Shown here: one piece after another, positions 10,668-22,149 of the stretch
Position numbering within the stretch: position 1 is the stretch's first letter
Layout: each line of letters opens with the position of its first letter
DNA from: Achatina immaculata
Lineage: Eukaryota > Mollusca > Gastropoda > Stylommatophora > Achatinidae
Direction: 5' to 3'
Assembly: GCA_009760885.1 (NCBI GenBank)
Contig: CM019713.1
Coordinates: forward strand, 23,258,427-23,322,426
Length of the DNA: 64,000 nt
The notes under the pieces: model-generated
Database searches by the model: none
The model's input: only the letters and a program-made list of their open reading frames with translations
What the model was told of the DNA's origin: nothing
Translations under genes and position numbers: made by a program

Positions 10668-13027
10668 ATAAAACAAGCTAGGCCTGAATGTAGCACTAAA
10701 ATATAAAGACGTGTATGAGTGTTTGACGCCCCCACTCATAAAACAAGCTAGGCCTGAATGTAGCACTAAAATATAAAGACGTGTATGAGTGTCTGACGTC
10801 CCCACTCATAAAACAAGCTAGGCCTGAATGTAGCACTAGAATATAAAGACGTGTATGAGTGTTTGACGCCCCCACTCATAAAACACGTTCAGCCTGAATG
10901 TAGCACTAGAATATAAAGACGTGTATGAGTGTTTGACGCCCCCACTCATAAAACAAGCTAGGCCTGAATGTAACACTAGAATATAAAGACGTGCGTGAGT
11001 GTTTGACGCCCCCACTCATAAAACACGTTCAGCCTGAATGTAGCACTAGAATATAAAGACGTGTATGAGTGTCTGACGTCCCCACTCATAAAACAAGCTA
11101 GGCCTGAATGTAGCACTAGAATATAAAGACGTGTATGAGTGTTTGACGCCCCCACTCATAAAACACGTTCAGCCTGAATGTAGCACTAGAATATAAAGAC
11201 GTGTATGAGTGTTTGACGCCCCCACTCATAAAACAAGCTAGGCCTGAATGTAACACTAGAATATAAAGACGTGCGTGAGTGTTTGACGCCCCCACTCATA
11301 AAACAAGCTCAGCCTGAATGTAGCACTAGAATATAAAGACGTATATGAGTGTTTGACGCCCCCACTCATAAAACAAGCTAGGCCTGAATGTAGCACTAGA
11401 ATATAAAGACGTGTGTGAGTGTTTGCTGCCCCCACTCATAAAACACGTTCAGCCTGAATGTAGCACTAGAATATAAAGACTGAGTGTTTGACGCCCACAC
11501 TCATAAAACAAGCTCAGCCTGAATGTAGCACTAGAATATAAAGACGTGTATGAGTGTCTGACGCCCCCACTCATAAAACAAGCTCAGCCCGAATGTAGCA
11601 CTAGAATATAAAGACGTGTATGAGTGTCTGACGCCCCCACTCATAAAACAAGCTAGGCCTGAATGTAGCACTAGAATATAAAGACGTGTGTGTTAGCTTG
11701 GCGCCCCCCCCCCCACTCATAAAACAAGCTAGGCCTGAATGTAGTCCTAGAATATAAAGACGTGTGTGTTAGCTTGACGCCCCCCTCCACTCATAAAACA
11801 AGCTAGGCCTGAATATAGCACTAGAATATAAAGACGTGTGTGTTAGCTTGACGCCCCCACTCATAAAACAAGCTCAGCCTGAATATAGCACTAGAATATA
11901 AAGACGTGTGTGTTAGCTTGCTCCCCCCCCCCACTCATAAAACAAGCTAGGCCTGAATGTAGCACTAGAATATAAAGACGTGTGTGAGTGTTTGACGCCC
12001 CCACTCATAAAACAAGCTCAGCCTGAATGTTGCACTAGAATATAAAGACGTGTGTGTTAGCTTGACGCCCCCACTCATAAAACATGCTAGGCCTGAATAT
12101 AGCACTAGAATATAAAGACGTGTGTGCTAGCTTGACGCCCCCACTCATAAAACAAGCTCAGCCTGAACATAGCACTAGAATATAAAGACGTGTGTGTTAG
12201 CTTGGCGCCCGCCACTCATAAAACAAGCTAGGCCTGAATGTAGCACTAGAATATAAAGACATGTGTAAAGTTTGACGCCCCCACTCATAAAACAAGCTAG
12301 GCCTGAATGTAGCACTAGAATATAAAGACATGTGTAAAGTTTGACGCCCCCACTCATAAAACAAGCTAGGCCTGAATGTTGCACTAGAATATAAAGACAT
12401 GTGTAAAGTTTGACGCCCCCACTCATAAAACAAGCTAGGCCTGAATGTAACACTAGAATATAAAGACATGTGTAAAGTTTGACGCCCCCACTCATAAAAC
12501 AAGCTAGGCCTGAATGTAGCACTAGAATATAAAGACATGTGTAAAGTTTGACGCCCCCACTCATAAAACAAGCTAGGCCTGAATGTAGCACTAGAATATA
12601 AAGACATGTGTAAAGTTTGACGCCCCCACTCATAAAACAAGCTAGGCCTGAATGTAGCACTAGAATATAAAGACGTGTGTGTTAGCTTGACGCCCCCACT
12701 CATAAAACAAGCTAGGCCTGAATGTAGCACTAGAATATAAAGACATGTGTAAAGTTTGACGCCCCCACTCATAAAACAAGCTAGGCCTGAATGTAGCACT
12801 AGAATATAAAGACATGTGTAAAGTTTGACGCCCCCACTCATAAAACAAGCTAGGCCTGAATGTAGCACTAGAATATAAAGACGTGTATGAGTGTTTGACG
12901 CCCCCACTCATAAAACAAGCTAGGCCTGAATGTAGCACTAGAATATAAAGACGTGTATGAGTGTTTGACGCCCCCACTCATAAAACAAGCTAGGCCTGAA
13001 TGTAGCACTAGAATATAAAGACGTATG
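10668..13027. repeat. 70-bp satellite, about 33 copies, with higher-order structure
   Basis: The unit contains TAGCACTAGAATATAAAGAC and CCCCCACTCATAAAACAAGC. Three regional variants of the segment after 'aaagac' divide the array: 'gtgtatgagtgtttgacg' on the left (10.7-11.7 kb), 'gtgtgtgttagcttgacg' in the middle (11.7-12.2 kb) and 'atgtgtaaagtttgacg' on the right (12.25-12.85 kb), with the left type returning at the right end. A second site alternates between AAGCTAGGCC and ACGTTCAGCC. A block of four units (280 bp) repeats at 10738-11017 and 11018-11297. The minus-strand frames of 105 to 236 residues are by-products. Confidence 0.93.
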
Positions 13028-13464
13028 ACACCCTCATTCATATATTAAGACACTTCATCTTGATATCATTTTAAGACAAACATTTTGGCTTCCTCGGCTT
13101 CCCGTATTATGTCCCCAAATAACGGATTTTTCTAACAACAACAAAAATAATAAATAAATAATACATAAAAGCGTCTCTGCTAACGTTTGGTTTCATATTT
13201 GAATTAAAGATATGCAGGGCCAGATTTGAAAGACTTGAAGAGATGTGTCTATGTCTGCTGAAACTGCTCTTATTTATAACTCAATTTTCCCTGTTTTACT
13301 GCGCGCGCGGCGGGGAACATAACAAAACGTCTGTCATTTGTTATGAGATTAACCTGCCCACGTACAAATATCAAACTCCAGGTTTAAGTGATGAGTCTGC
13401 CTACGCCATGATCTGCCCAGCCAGATACAAGAAGTGAATCATCGTAACCAGCGGAGGTGCTGTA
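13028..13464. other. Single-copy sequence between two satellites
   Basis: AT-rich. The 64-residue plus frame at 13243-13437 has no supporting motif or splice site that I can defend. Confidence 0.4.
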
Positions 13465-13479
13465 AAACCATTCTTCCTG

Positions 13480-14085
13480 CCCCTATCTGGGAACATGAAC
13501 TGAATATACTGTTCTTCCTGGCCCTGTCTGAGAACATGAACTGAATATACTGTTCTTCCTGGCCCTGTCTGGGAACATGAACTGAATATACTGTTCTTCC
13601 TGGCCCTGTCTGAGAACATGAACTGAATATACTGTTCTTCCTGGCCCTGTCTGAGAACATGAACTGAATATACTGTTCTTCCTGGCCCTGTCTGAGAACA
13701 TGAACTGAATATACTGTTCTTCCTGGCCCTGTCTGAGAACATGAACTGAATATACTGTTCTTCCTGGCCCTGTCTGGGAACATGAACTGAATATACTGTT
13801 CTTCCTGGCCCTGTCTGAGAACATGAACTGAATATACTGTTCTTCCTGGCCCTGTCTGGGAACATGAACTGAATATACTGTTCTTCCTGGCCCTGTCTGA
13901 GAACATGAACTGAATATACTGTTCTTCCTGGCCCTGTCTGAGAACATGAACTGAATATACTGTTCTTCCTGGCTCTGTCTGAGAACATGAACTGAATATA
14001 CTGTTCTTCCTGGCCCTGTCTGAGAACATGAACTGAATATACTGTTCTTCCTGGCCCTATCTGGGAACATGAACTGAATGTTCTT
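13480..14085. repeat. Minisatellite, 41-bp unit, about 14 copies
   Basis: The unit contains CTGTTCTTCCTGGCCCTGTC and GAGAACATGAACTGAATATA. Variation is almost limited to 'tgagaac' versus 'tgggaac'. The unit is not a multiple of three and lacks minus-strand stops in any frame, so three overlapping frames of about 195-203 residues exist; they are artefacts of the repeat. Confidence 0.95.
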
Positions 14086-14984
14086 GTTTCTCACTTAATG
14101 AACTGCCACGACTGATGGTACGTATTTTCGCGATAGCGAGATCTTGTGTCTGGACGAATACCGGGCAATGACCCCGTTTTAGCAAGTTAGTGGTCAAGAT
14201 ATCCTACCTTCTCCTGGGGCAGCTAATAACATCCTGTCCTGCTTCTTCGGTCTGATTAACCTGACTACATTAGTCAAGTCATGGTGAAATCATTGATTTT
14301 TCCACTCAAAGAAGTTACACATTTTCCCATTTGTATAATCATTTTTCACACTTTGGGCGGCTCCACAATCTGGCCTTCAGTCTCTCTATCAGCGCACGAC
14401 GACTGCTAACACCCGCCCTGCCTTGATCGCCGATCCTTCTGCTGTCTTCTTAACACATCGTTCCAGTTCTGCGACTCCAACATCCCCCGCTCATTCACCT
14501 CTTGACAAACAGGATGAATCACAATTATCAGTGAAATTCTGTTTTGTTAGCTTGCTTCATGGCACTGGTAATATCTATTCTAGCCACACTGTCTGCCTAT
14601 GACGAGTGGTTCCCACTTTCAGCTAGTTTCATACTCTTGTGGCCTGCTACAGAAATGATGGTCACTTCTCCGGTCTCTCTACACAGTAGCCCAGTAACCC
14701 CGGTCTCCATCCAACACTGTGCTGCTTCAGAGAGATTACACCAAGAACAAGATCAATACTTTCTCCAGTTTTGAAACTAATTACGAGTCCAAACGGCCAC
14801 TCATCATCATCATTATCATCATCATCATCAAACTTTGTGAGGTAAACCAGGACCCAGACATGTTCAGCGTTCTTGTTTTTCCTTCACTAGCCAGGTCTGT
14901 CTGAAAGTTCGACTCCGTCAGCCTCAGATTCTGTCTGCTTCTCTGTCTTCGTTGAGAGATCACAAATATGTTTTCCGAGGAAGA
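14086..14984. other. Unclassified stretch, possibly an old element
   Basis: Short open frames on both strands and a (CAT)n tract at about 14803-14830. A minus-strand segment of about 40 residues near 14600-14720 stays open, but I cannot match it to a family. Confidence 0.35.
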
Positions 14985-15300
14985 TACATAAGCCAGTGCT
15001 CTTTATTTGCTGGAAGGGGACAAATAAGCCAGTGCTCTTCTTTTGCTGGAAGGGGACAAATAAGCCAGTGCTCTTTCTTCGATCGAGGGGGATAAGTCAA
15101 TGGTCCTCCTTTGTTCGATAGAGACAAATCAGTCAATGGTCCTCCTTTGTTGGATGGAGATAAATCAGCCAACGTTCCTCCTTTGTTGGATGGGCACAAA
15201 TAAGCCAATGCTCCTCCTTCATTAGATCGGAACAAATAAGCCAATGCTTTGCTGGATTGGAACAAACATGTCAGTGGTTTTCCTTCTATGAATAGGGGCA
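14985..15300. repeat. Degenerate minisatellite, about 36-bp unit, about 9 copies
   Basis: Copies share GGACAAATAAGCCAGTGCTC and TTTGCTGGA, with heavy divergence (gata/gaca, caatg/cagtg) toward the right. The array looks older than its right-hand neighbour. Confidence 0.8.
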
Positions 15301-15319
15301 AAAAGTGGAGTCTTTTTTT

Positions 15320-15725
15320 TTTGTCCGAACTGGACAAATTAGTTAGGTGCATGTTGGTGGATATCTTACACACGAAACTGACAAATTAGTCAGATGTATG
15401 TTGGTAGATATCTTAAACACGAAACTGACAAATTAGTCAGATGTATGTTGGTAGATATCTTACACACGAAACTGACAAATTAGTCAGATGTATGTTGGTG
15501 GATATCTTAAACACGAAACTGACAAATTAGTCAGATGTATGTTGGTGGATATCTTAAACACGAAACTGACAAATTAGTCAGATGTATGTTGGTAGATATC
15601 TTAAACACGAAACTGACAAATTAGTCAGATGTATGTTGGTAGATATCTTAAACACGAAACTGACAAATTAGTTAGATGTATGTTGGTGGATATCTTAAAC
15701 ACGAAACTGACAAATTAGTCAGTTG
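15320..15725. repeat. Minisatellite, 47-bp unit, about 8.5 copies
   Basis: The unit contains CGAAACTGACAAATTAGTCA and GATGTATGTTGGTAGATATC. Copies differ mainly at ggtaga/ggtgga and taaac/tacac. Confidence 0.92.
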
Positions 15726-15985
15726 GAGAAAAAAAAAGTCTCTTTTCTTTTAGAAGATATGCACATGAAGAAAAAAAAAAAAAGAAACACAAGGTCCGAC
15801 AATTAAGTAATGAAACTAATTACATACAAAATAAAATAAACAACAGTTAAAGATATAACCTGTATTTTATTCAAAGTAAGCCCCTTGTGCAGTGATACAG
15901 TAAGTGGCATGATCTAACAAACATTGGAACGATCTCTGCAGTTCTTCTGTTGGTATGGCCTTTAAACTCGATGTTACGCCCCTTT

Positions 15986-17411
15986 CTTATATCTTATATC
16001 CTTCCCGTGCCGTTAGACGTCACATAGGGCTCGCAAAGTAGTTCGCCAATTTTTCCTGTCTTCGGCGAGTCTTTCAACCTCAACAAAGGATTTTATGCCT
16101 GTTAACTTGGCCTCTCTTAATAATGTCCTCTTCAGAGTTTCACGCGGTCTGCCCCTTTTTCTTAGGCCTGTTGTGTTCCACTTGATAGCTTGTTTTGGGA
16201 TTCTCTGATCATTTCTTCTCATCAAGTGACCAACATATGTCCATCTCCTTTTCCTGATCACCCGTGAGACTGGTTGTTGTTCAGTCATCTGTCTTATCTC
16301 TGCATTGTTCTTGAATTCATTCCACTTGATGCCGAGTATTTTCCTTAGGCATTTGTTTTCAAAAGAGTCTAATTTCTTTTCTATTTCTTTAGTTGTTTTC
16401 CAGCTTTCGCATGCATAAATGAGGGTGGATATTACATTTGAATTGAATATTCTTAACTTGGTTTTTGTGCTTATAACTTTTGAATTCCATATGTTCTCAT
16501 GATTCTTGAAGATTGATGCTGCTTTTGTAATTCTGATCCTAACTTCCTTTCTAGTGTCACCATCCTGGTCTATGTAGCTGCCAAGGTATGCAAATTGATT
16601 GACTTCTTCAATATCTATCCCTTCTATGTGTATTTTTCCATTTTGATTGATGGGAATTTTCATTATTTTTGTTTTGTCCTTGTTAATTTCAAGTCCTATT
16701 TTGCTAGCCAGTGAAGATAGGCTATCTGTTTTTTCTTGCATGGAATTCACATTATTACTGATAAGAGTTATGTCATCAGCAAAATCAAGATCTTCTAGTT
16801 GGGTTCCATGTACCCAGTCAATACCTGTGTTACCTGTGCAGCATTTTGTCATTATGAAGTCTATTGTAATCCCAAAAAGTAAAGGAGACAGTATACATCC
16901 TTGTTTCACGCCTGTTTCAATCTGGAACCATTCACTCATCCCTTCTTCTGTCTTGACTGCACAACCATATCCATTGTATAAGTCCTTAATGATGTTGACA
17001 ATTTTAGATGGTATTCCATATAGACATAAAATTCTCCATAATGAATCTCTGTGTATGCTATCAAATGCCTTCTTAAAATCTATGAAATTCAGTATTAATG
17101 GTTTCTGCTTTTCAATATGTTCTTCAAGTATTATTCTGAGAGTAAAGATCTGGTCGAGACAGCTTCTCCCTTTTCGAAATCCTGCTTGTTCTTCTCTCAT
17201 TGCAGTATCCACTATATCTTTGAGTCTATTCAAAATGACCTTGCAAAATACTTTTGACACAACTGATATTAAGGTTACTCCTCTCCAGTTGTTACAGTTA
17301 CTAAGGTTGCCCTTTTTTTGGTATTTTAACAATGATTCCCTTCTTCCAATTAGAAGGGACCTTTTCTTCTTTCCAAATCTTGTTAAACATTCTCTGTAGT
17401 TGTCTCTGTAA
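15986..17411 (-). mobile_element. LINE family A copy 1, 5'-truncated, inserted in mariner copy 2
   Basis: Flanked by an 11-bp direct repeat TACGCCCCTTT at 15975-15985 and 17412-17422. That sequence is single-copy at the matching place in the other mariner (GGCCCCTTT context), so this is a true target-site duplication. The element is 1426 bp. On the minus strand its 3' end has a short tail made of 'gatataag' repeats after the stop, and its 5' end is truncated inside the reverse transcriptase ORF, the usual result of target-primed reverse transcription. Confidence 0.93.
16013..17411 (-). CDS. LINE family A reverse transcriptase, 5'-truncated, open to the stop
   Basis: This is the best-preserved retrotransposon ORF here; the open frame runs from 17443 (its first ten codons lie in mariner DNA) to the stop at 16013. 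In order it shows NNWRGVTLISVVSKVFCKVI (RT motif 1 region), GFRKGRSCLDQIFTLR, NFIDFKKAFDS (motif A, catalytic Asp), TGVKQGCILSPLLF (motif B), LDFADDITLI (motif C, the FADD catalytic pair), an AYLGSYI block, CLRKILGIKW, and a tail with RRWTYVGHLMRR and KRGRPRETLKR. The layout matches RTE/jockey-related LINE ORF2 C-terminal halves; the endonuclease is missing through truncation. It would polymerise cDNA from element RNA. A frameshift near the 5' end joins the first residues, but the RT core has no stops, which points to a recent insertion. Confidence 0.88.
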
Positions 17412-17422
17412 TACGCCCCTTT

Positions 17423-18440
17423 AGGTGTCATCAATATCGTCAAAGAAGCGTCCTTTCAATGGTAACTTTAATTTTGGGAATAGAAAATAGTCGCAGAGAA
17501 ACAAATCTGGGGAATAGGGTGGATGACTGAGAAAACACACTTGTTTTTAGGCCAAAAATTCGGTGCATTATCATGAAGAAGGAAAAAAAACTGCCAGGTG
17601 TTGAATATTCCGGTCGGATTCTGAGAATCCTTTTCAATAGGCGTTTCAGAATACTTAAATAAACTTTGGCAGTGATAATCTGTTCCTCTGGAATAAATTC
17701 TTTGTGAACAACTCCTTTGCTGTCGTAGAAGCACACCAACACTGTCTTCATTTTCGACTTTTGAACACAAAATTTGTTGCCTTTTGGTGATGATGATGAC
17801 TTCCACTGAGCACTTCGTCGTTTAGTTGTGGGATCACAGAGGAAAATCCATGTTTCATCCTCTGCAACAATCAAATTTTTAAAAATTTTATTTCTGCGAC
17901 ACGTTTTGATTATGTCTTTTGTGTACTCAACAGCTGATGTTTTTGATCATCAGACAACGAATGTGGTAGAAACCGGGAAGCAACTTTTTTCTTGTCCAAA
18001 TCTTCCACTAAAATTTTACGAATGGTCTCTCAGTTAACACTAAATTCATCTGTCATCTTCCTCACAGTCAAATAACGATCTTCTTGTATCCGTTCTCTGA
18101 CTTTTGCAATGAGTTCCTCATTACGAACAGAAATTAGGCGTCAGTGTCTAGTTGCATTTGTAATCGTTTCCCGCCACTTCTGAATCATGAATACCATCTG
18201 AATATCTGTGCAGGAGATAAACAATTATCCCCATAAACTTTTCGCATCAATTCAACTGTCTCAATGGCACTTTTTCCGAGTTTTTTAATGTTAGCTTTTT
18301 GGTCCATGCTGATTACGTAACAATGCACACCTGAATAGGTCAACAAAATGGCGGCTTGTTTGTCGTCTGTTTATCGGGCGTCGATGAAAAGTTGCCAGAT
18401 CATAGATGAAGGTTGCTTCTTTGAATTCCATGCTTTGCTT
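17423..18440 (-). pseudogene. Mariner transposase of copy 2, N-terminal and catalytic part, broken
   Basis: On the minus strand the frame at 17440-17874 carries VAEDETWIFL with the first catalytic Asp, and a QWKSSSSPKGNKF segment close to copy 1. A frameshift occurs near 17590, where copy 1 has the region before the second Asp; the HDNAP-like stretch is readable in another frame. Upstream, toward 18440, the N-terminal DNA-binding region is present but interrupted by stops. The last part of the gene (15.84-15.97 kb) is separated from the rest by the LINE. No function is possible. Confidence 0.85.
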
Positions 18441-18505
18441 CATCATGGTATTTGAGTCTTGGCCATAATAAAATCAGCCTCATTACTTAACTGTCGGACC
18501 TTGTA

Positions 18506-19555
18506 GAAAACAAATGAGGAAATATTAACTTGGTTCAGGTCTGAACCTTTAGAAACCCACAAAGATTGTTTTAGATGACAAATCTATATATTCTCGCTTC
18601 ACAGAATCCCTGATAACAGTTTTTTTTTCGAGATAACCTTTTATTTTCCCTTCCACCTAACAACCTCTACATTAAGAGGGCCAGACAGAACGCACACTTC
18701 CGTGAATTTCTAACTACAGTTACCTGACAAATTCGCTTTCGGTGTTTCTATTCCAAAAACACTTCAAGAAAACCTACATTCTAACACGACCGATTCCAAT
18801 CACTTTATTGCTGGCTTAAGATACTTCTCTGAAAGATGCCTTAACTGCTGGCACTACTTGCTTGGCATCCTAATCAAGAGGATCTCTGCCTGCTAAATGC
18901 TATTTCTGTCTCTGTTGTTTTGCTATTTTTGTCCTCCTTGATAAAGACATATTCGTTGACCGAGCTAGGATATTACGAAACCAGTACAATTACACTTGCC
19001 TTTCATGCTGCATGAAGTACTTTCCCAAATACTGGTTTTCTCAGTAAAACAGTCGGTACTTTATACCTTTTTTTTTAATGTAAAATTAAACATACTTTAC
19101 AAATATCAGCGAAAATAAATGATAATGATTTTTTTTTCTTTTCTTATTAACGACAAGATTTAATCTTTACAAAATGCTCACATGGTGAACCAAAGTCAAA
19201 GCTTGCTGACTCTCTTTTATGAAAATTGAGCATCAGTAACCTACTGGTCATCCAACCTTTTTCGCTGGTTTCTTTTTACTTTGTTACTTTTTTTAAATAC
19301 TATAAACCGGTTACGGTAACCGGCGACCTCCAACAGCTTCGGCTTTTCTCGTTTTTAATCGGTAATTTACTGGTAATTGTCGGTTTAATGCGATCACTGG
19401 GCACACCGCTGAAATATTGGTCTGTTACTATTTGTTTTACATTTCTATATGCTCATTTCATTGCATCTTTTCTCGATCCTCAACTTTACTTCTTTCTATC
19501 TTTTTTTTTCTTTTTTGTAAAACTGTACCGCATGCCAGTGACTATATCTTCTTAC
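18506..19555. other. Single-copy AT-rich sequence
   Basis: No element end, repeat or coding exon recognised. The 119-residue plus frame at 19226-19585 is hydrophobic and runs into LINE sequence read backwards; I do not consider it a gene. Confidence 0.4.
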
Positions 19556-19890
19556 TTACATCTTACATCCTTTCCGTGCTGTTAAACGTCACTTAGGGCT
19601 CGCATGGTAGTTCGCCAAGTTTTCTTGCTTTCGGCAAGCTTTTCAACCTTATAAAGGGATTTTATGCCTACTGATTTGGCATCTCTTAACAATGTCCTCT
19701 TAGAGATTCACGTGGCTGAACTCTTTTTCTCTGGCCTGTTGTGTTCCACTTGATAACTCGTTTTGGGATTCTCTGACTATTTCATCACTTGACCGACATA
19801 TGCCCATCTTCTTCTGATCACCCATGAGACAGGTTGTTGTTCACTCATCTGCCTTATCTCTGTGTTGTTCTTAAATTCGTTCTACTTTAT
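19556..19890 (-). mobile_element. LINE family A copy 2, 3' fragment
   Basis: Only the last 110 codons or so and the tail of family A, on the minus strand. It aligns with the 16.0-16.3 kb copy from the tail ('gatgtaag' repeats) through the GRPR-like region, with indels that break the frame. It is 5'-truncated next to another LINE fragment in the same orientation. Confidence 0.8.
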
Positions 19891-20900
19891 ATTGAAGAAC
19901 AAGGTGACTACCTCTCAGTCATTTGCATGCCCCTTGCGGAACTCTGCTTCTCCCTCCCAAAGAAAAAGCTCTCCTGTAAGCCTCTCAGTTGTGAGCAAGA
20001 TACCCTGCTGCTGATGCGTCCATTTTCATATCATCAACGATGTCTTGCAGCCTTGGTCTTCCTCTCTTTTTTCCCCATTATGTACCCTTCCAAGACGGTT
20101 TTTTCTAGATTATCATGATGTTTAAAGTGTCCAAAATATTTAAGCTTTCTCTCTTTAATCCTCTTTACTTGCCAACCTTCTTCAATATTAACTTCTTGTA
20201 GTATGGATATATTTGTTGTTTTTTTTTTGTGTCCATGATATTTGAAGAACTCTTCTGTAGCATTTACATTCAAAGGCATTTATGTGTTTCTCAGCTGTTT
20301 TATTAAGTGTCCAGGTCTCACAGGCAAAGATGCATGCCCTTAAAAATCTTATTTTTGTAGTTCTGTCTGTTCCTCTTCACAGCTTCTTTAGATATTTTAC
20401 TTTTTTAAGAGCAATAGATGTTCTTTTAATTTCCCTCATTGTATCTCCATTATTAGTCAGTAATGATCCAAGATATTCAAAACTCTCCAAGTCTTTCAAT
20501 TTTTCCTCACTGATACATATTTCAGCTGCCTTATTTGTTTTGTCAGTTGTCATCAATTTAGTTTTCTTCGCATTAAGATAGAGGTTTTGCTCTTTGCTAT
20601 TCTTATGGACTGACATAATTAGTTTTTCCATTCCTTTTTGTGTTGTGGACAGTAATACTATGTCATCAACATATCTAATCTCTGGTATTTCATAACCTCC
20701 AATTGTTATGGCATCGTAATATTTTTTGTCTACATCTCTAACATTCCTCATTATATTTTCAGTATACAAGTTAAATAAGTAAGGCGACAATATGCATCCC
20801 TGATGGACCCCTTGTTTTATGTCAAACCAAGTTGTTGTTTCACCATTTATTCTTGCTGTATCTGTCTATATGTTCCTCTTCCTTGTCTAAAGCCAGGTTG
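19891..20900 (-). mobile_element. LINE family D, reverse transcriptase C-terminal half with internal deletion
   Basis: On the minus strand: GFRQGRGT near 20890, then abruptly GETTTWFDIKQGVHQGCILS (motif B), PYLFNLYTENIMRNV, IRYVDDIVLLSTT (motif C with YVDD), EQNLYLNAKKTK, FEYLGSLLTNNGD (frame 20377-20790), and after a frameshift KYFGH and a GKKERKTKAARHR tail near 20034-20110. The gap between GFRQGRGT and GETTTW lacks the segment that carries motif A, so an internal deletion of roughly 100 codons is inferred. This family differs from family A in motif C and in its tail. It is not functional. Confidence 0.82.
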
Positions 20901-22140
20901 TGCCATACTGACTTCTTCTTCTAGACTATCTCTACTCTACTGTAATAGTGCAATATCATATTCGGTATATATTTTCTGACAGTGTTTGCTTTCTCCAAAG
21001 ATAACATGAATGTATCTCCATGTGTGCTGAGTTACTGGAAGCTGACAGCATATTCTGAATATGGTACAACATAAAATAAAGCAGTCAAAATACCCAGTGC
21101 TTTACAGCGAGTAGAAACAGAAGAAAACAAGGGAACACAAAAAGTACTCAAATCAGTGGTGGAAAAAAGTTGTTCTCAACTTTTTTTATAATGAAGGGCC
21201 ACTTTTCCAAGTAAATATAAGGTACGTCGTCATGTATGTGATATCACAACTCTATAAATCTTTCATCGTTTTTATACAGCAGATGGGATATAATACCAAA
21301 TCAATAACAGACTATATGTGGTCCGGGGATCACAGATTGGGAACCCTTGAAACCTCAACATATTTTGTCACCAACATAAGCATATCGTCAGGATTTGTAA
21401 TTTTAAATAACTCAGCTTTCCCCTCCCCCTCTTTTAAACATTTGTTTGCTGTCTGACAGGAAACTCATCAAATAAGAAACACACTCCGTCCGTCATCTAT
21501 GTAGGGAGGAAGGGGGTGGGGGGGGGGTCGGTCTCCAGTCCTGGTTTTTGTCTTTCTTTCTCTCACGTCCTAAGTGCCTTCTCTACATGTTTTCTCTCTG
21601 GTTTAAAGCGCTTTGTGTGGCAGACTTCTTTTTTTCACGTGGCAAGTGCTCTGTCTCCTATATTTAGAAATGCTAACCATACAACACTGAGAGAGCCCCG
21701 CTGCTTCCCATCTGAACAATTTACAATGGGTACTATGCTAGTGTCATATGGCAGCTTACGATTTACTTACTTGTGAACTGAACGAAGGAAAAGATAAAAA
21801 CGCTGTTTAATTTGTTGAGTTACATGAGAACACAAAGGCAGCATATTTAGAAGAATAAAAGGAGTCGAGCAGTAGTTTGTGAAATGGACGAAGACATAAC
21901 TGAAGGTTGTTTCTGGAACGAGAGCAGCTGATTCTGTCTGCAGCGTCGGTGGAGGGACAGAACATGCTTACTTGTGAAGTGAAGGGTGATGCCAAGTTAC
22001 ATTTACGTCTACGACGATGGTGGGAGGAAAGAAAGCAGTCTGTGGAAAAGCTGTGGAAAACTGATCTTTGAGAAAGAATATGTTTGTCAGTGCCTTATTC
22101 ATATCTAATTTACAGTTCATTAATTGCTGAAAAAGAGAGG
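20901..22140. other. Intergenic or intronic sequence downstream of the MAP3K-like exon 4
   Basis: No further PB1 or kinase exon recognised. It contains a G-run (about 21517-21530). The frames at 21516-21776 (plus) and 21807-21995 (minus) have no supporting motif. Confidence 0.35.
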
Positions 22141-22149
22141 GTTACTGTA

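Larger units (their letters stand above)
15790..18503 (-). mobile_element. Mariner transposon, copy 2, split by a LINE insertion
   Basis: Same family as the 5.6-kb copy but inverted. The ends read CAAGGTCCGACAATTAAGTA at 15790 and the inverse ending GTCGGACCTTG at 18503. TA follows on the right (18504-18505), while the left dinucleotide is CA, so one copy of the target site has mutated. Removing the inserted LINE and one target duplication (1437 bp) leaves about 1277 bp, close to copy 1. The internal sequence is clearly homologous to copy 1 throughout. Confidence 0.9.

Noticed and set aside
10319..10735. Serine/leucine-rich minus-strand frame
   Set aside because: It is produced by translating (GA)n microsatellites.
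12175..12977. Long minus-strand frames (105-236 residues) in the 70-bp satellite
   Set aside because: They follow the repeat unit, change frame with unit-length variants, and have no start, splice or domain evidence.
13401..14094. Three overlapping frames of about 200 residues in the 41-bp array
   Set aside because: The same repeat peptide appears in all three frames because the unit is not a multiple of three and lacks stops; this is typical of a repeat artefact.
14208..14260. Possible 53-nt minus-strand exon with AG and GT borders (VNQTEEAGQDVISCPRR)
   Set aside because: The borders fit, but no family match and no phase partner could be shown; short splice-like matches arise by chance.
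16647..17399. 250-residue plus-strand frame
   Set aside because: It is the antisense shadow of the LINE A reverse transcriptase.
21960..22060. Possible further MAP3K-like exon left of exon 4 (minus strand)
   Set aside because: A frame follows a TTTTCCACAG acceptor, but the peptide does not resemble the family and the donor is weak.
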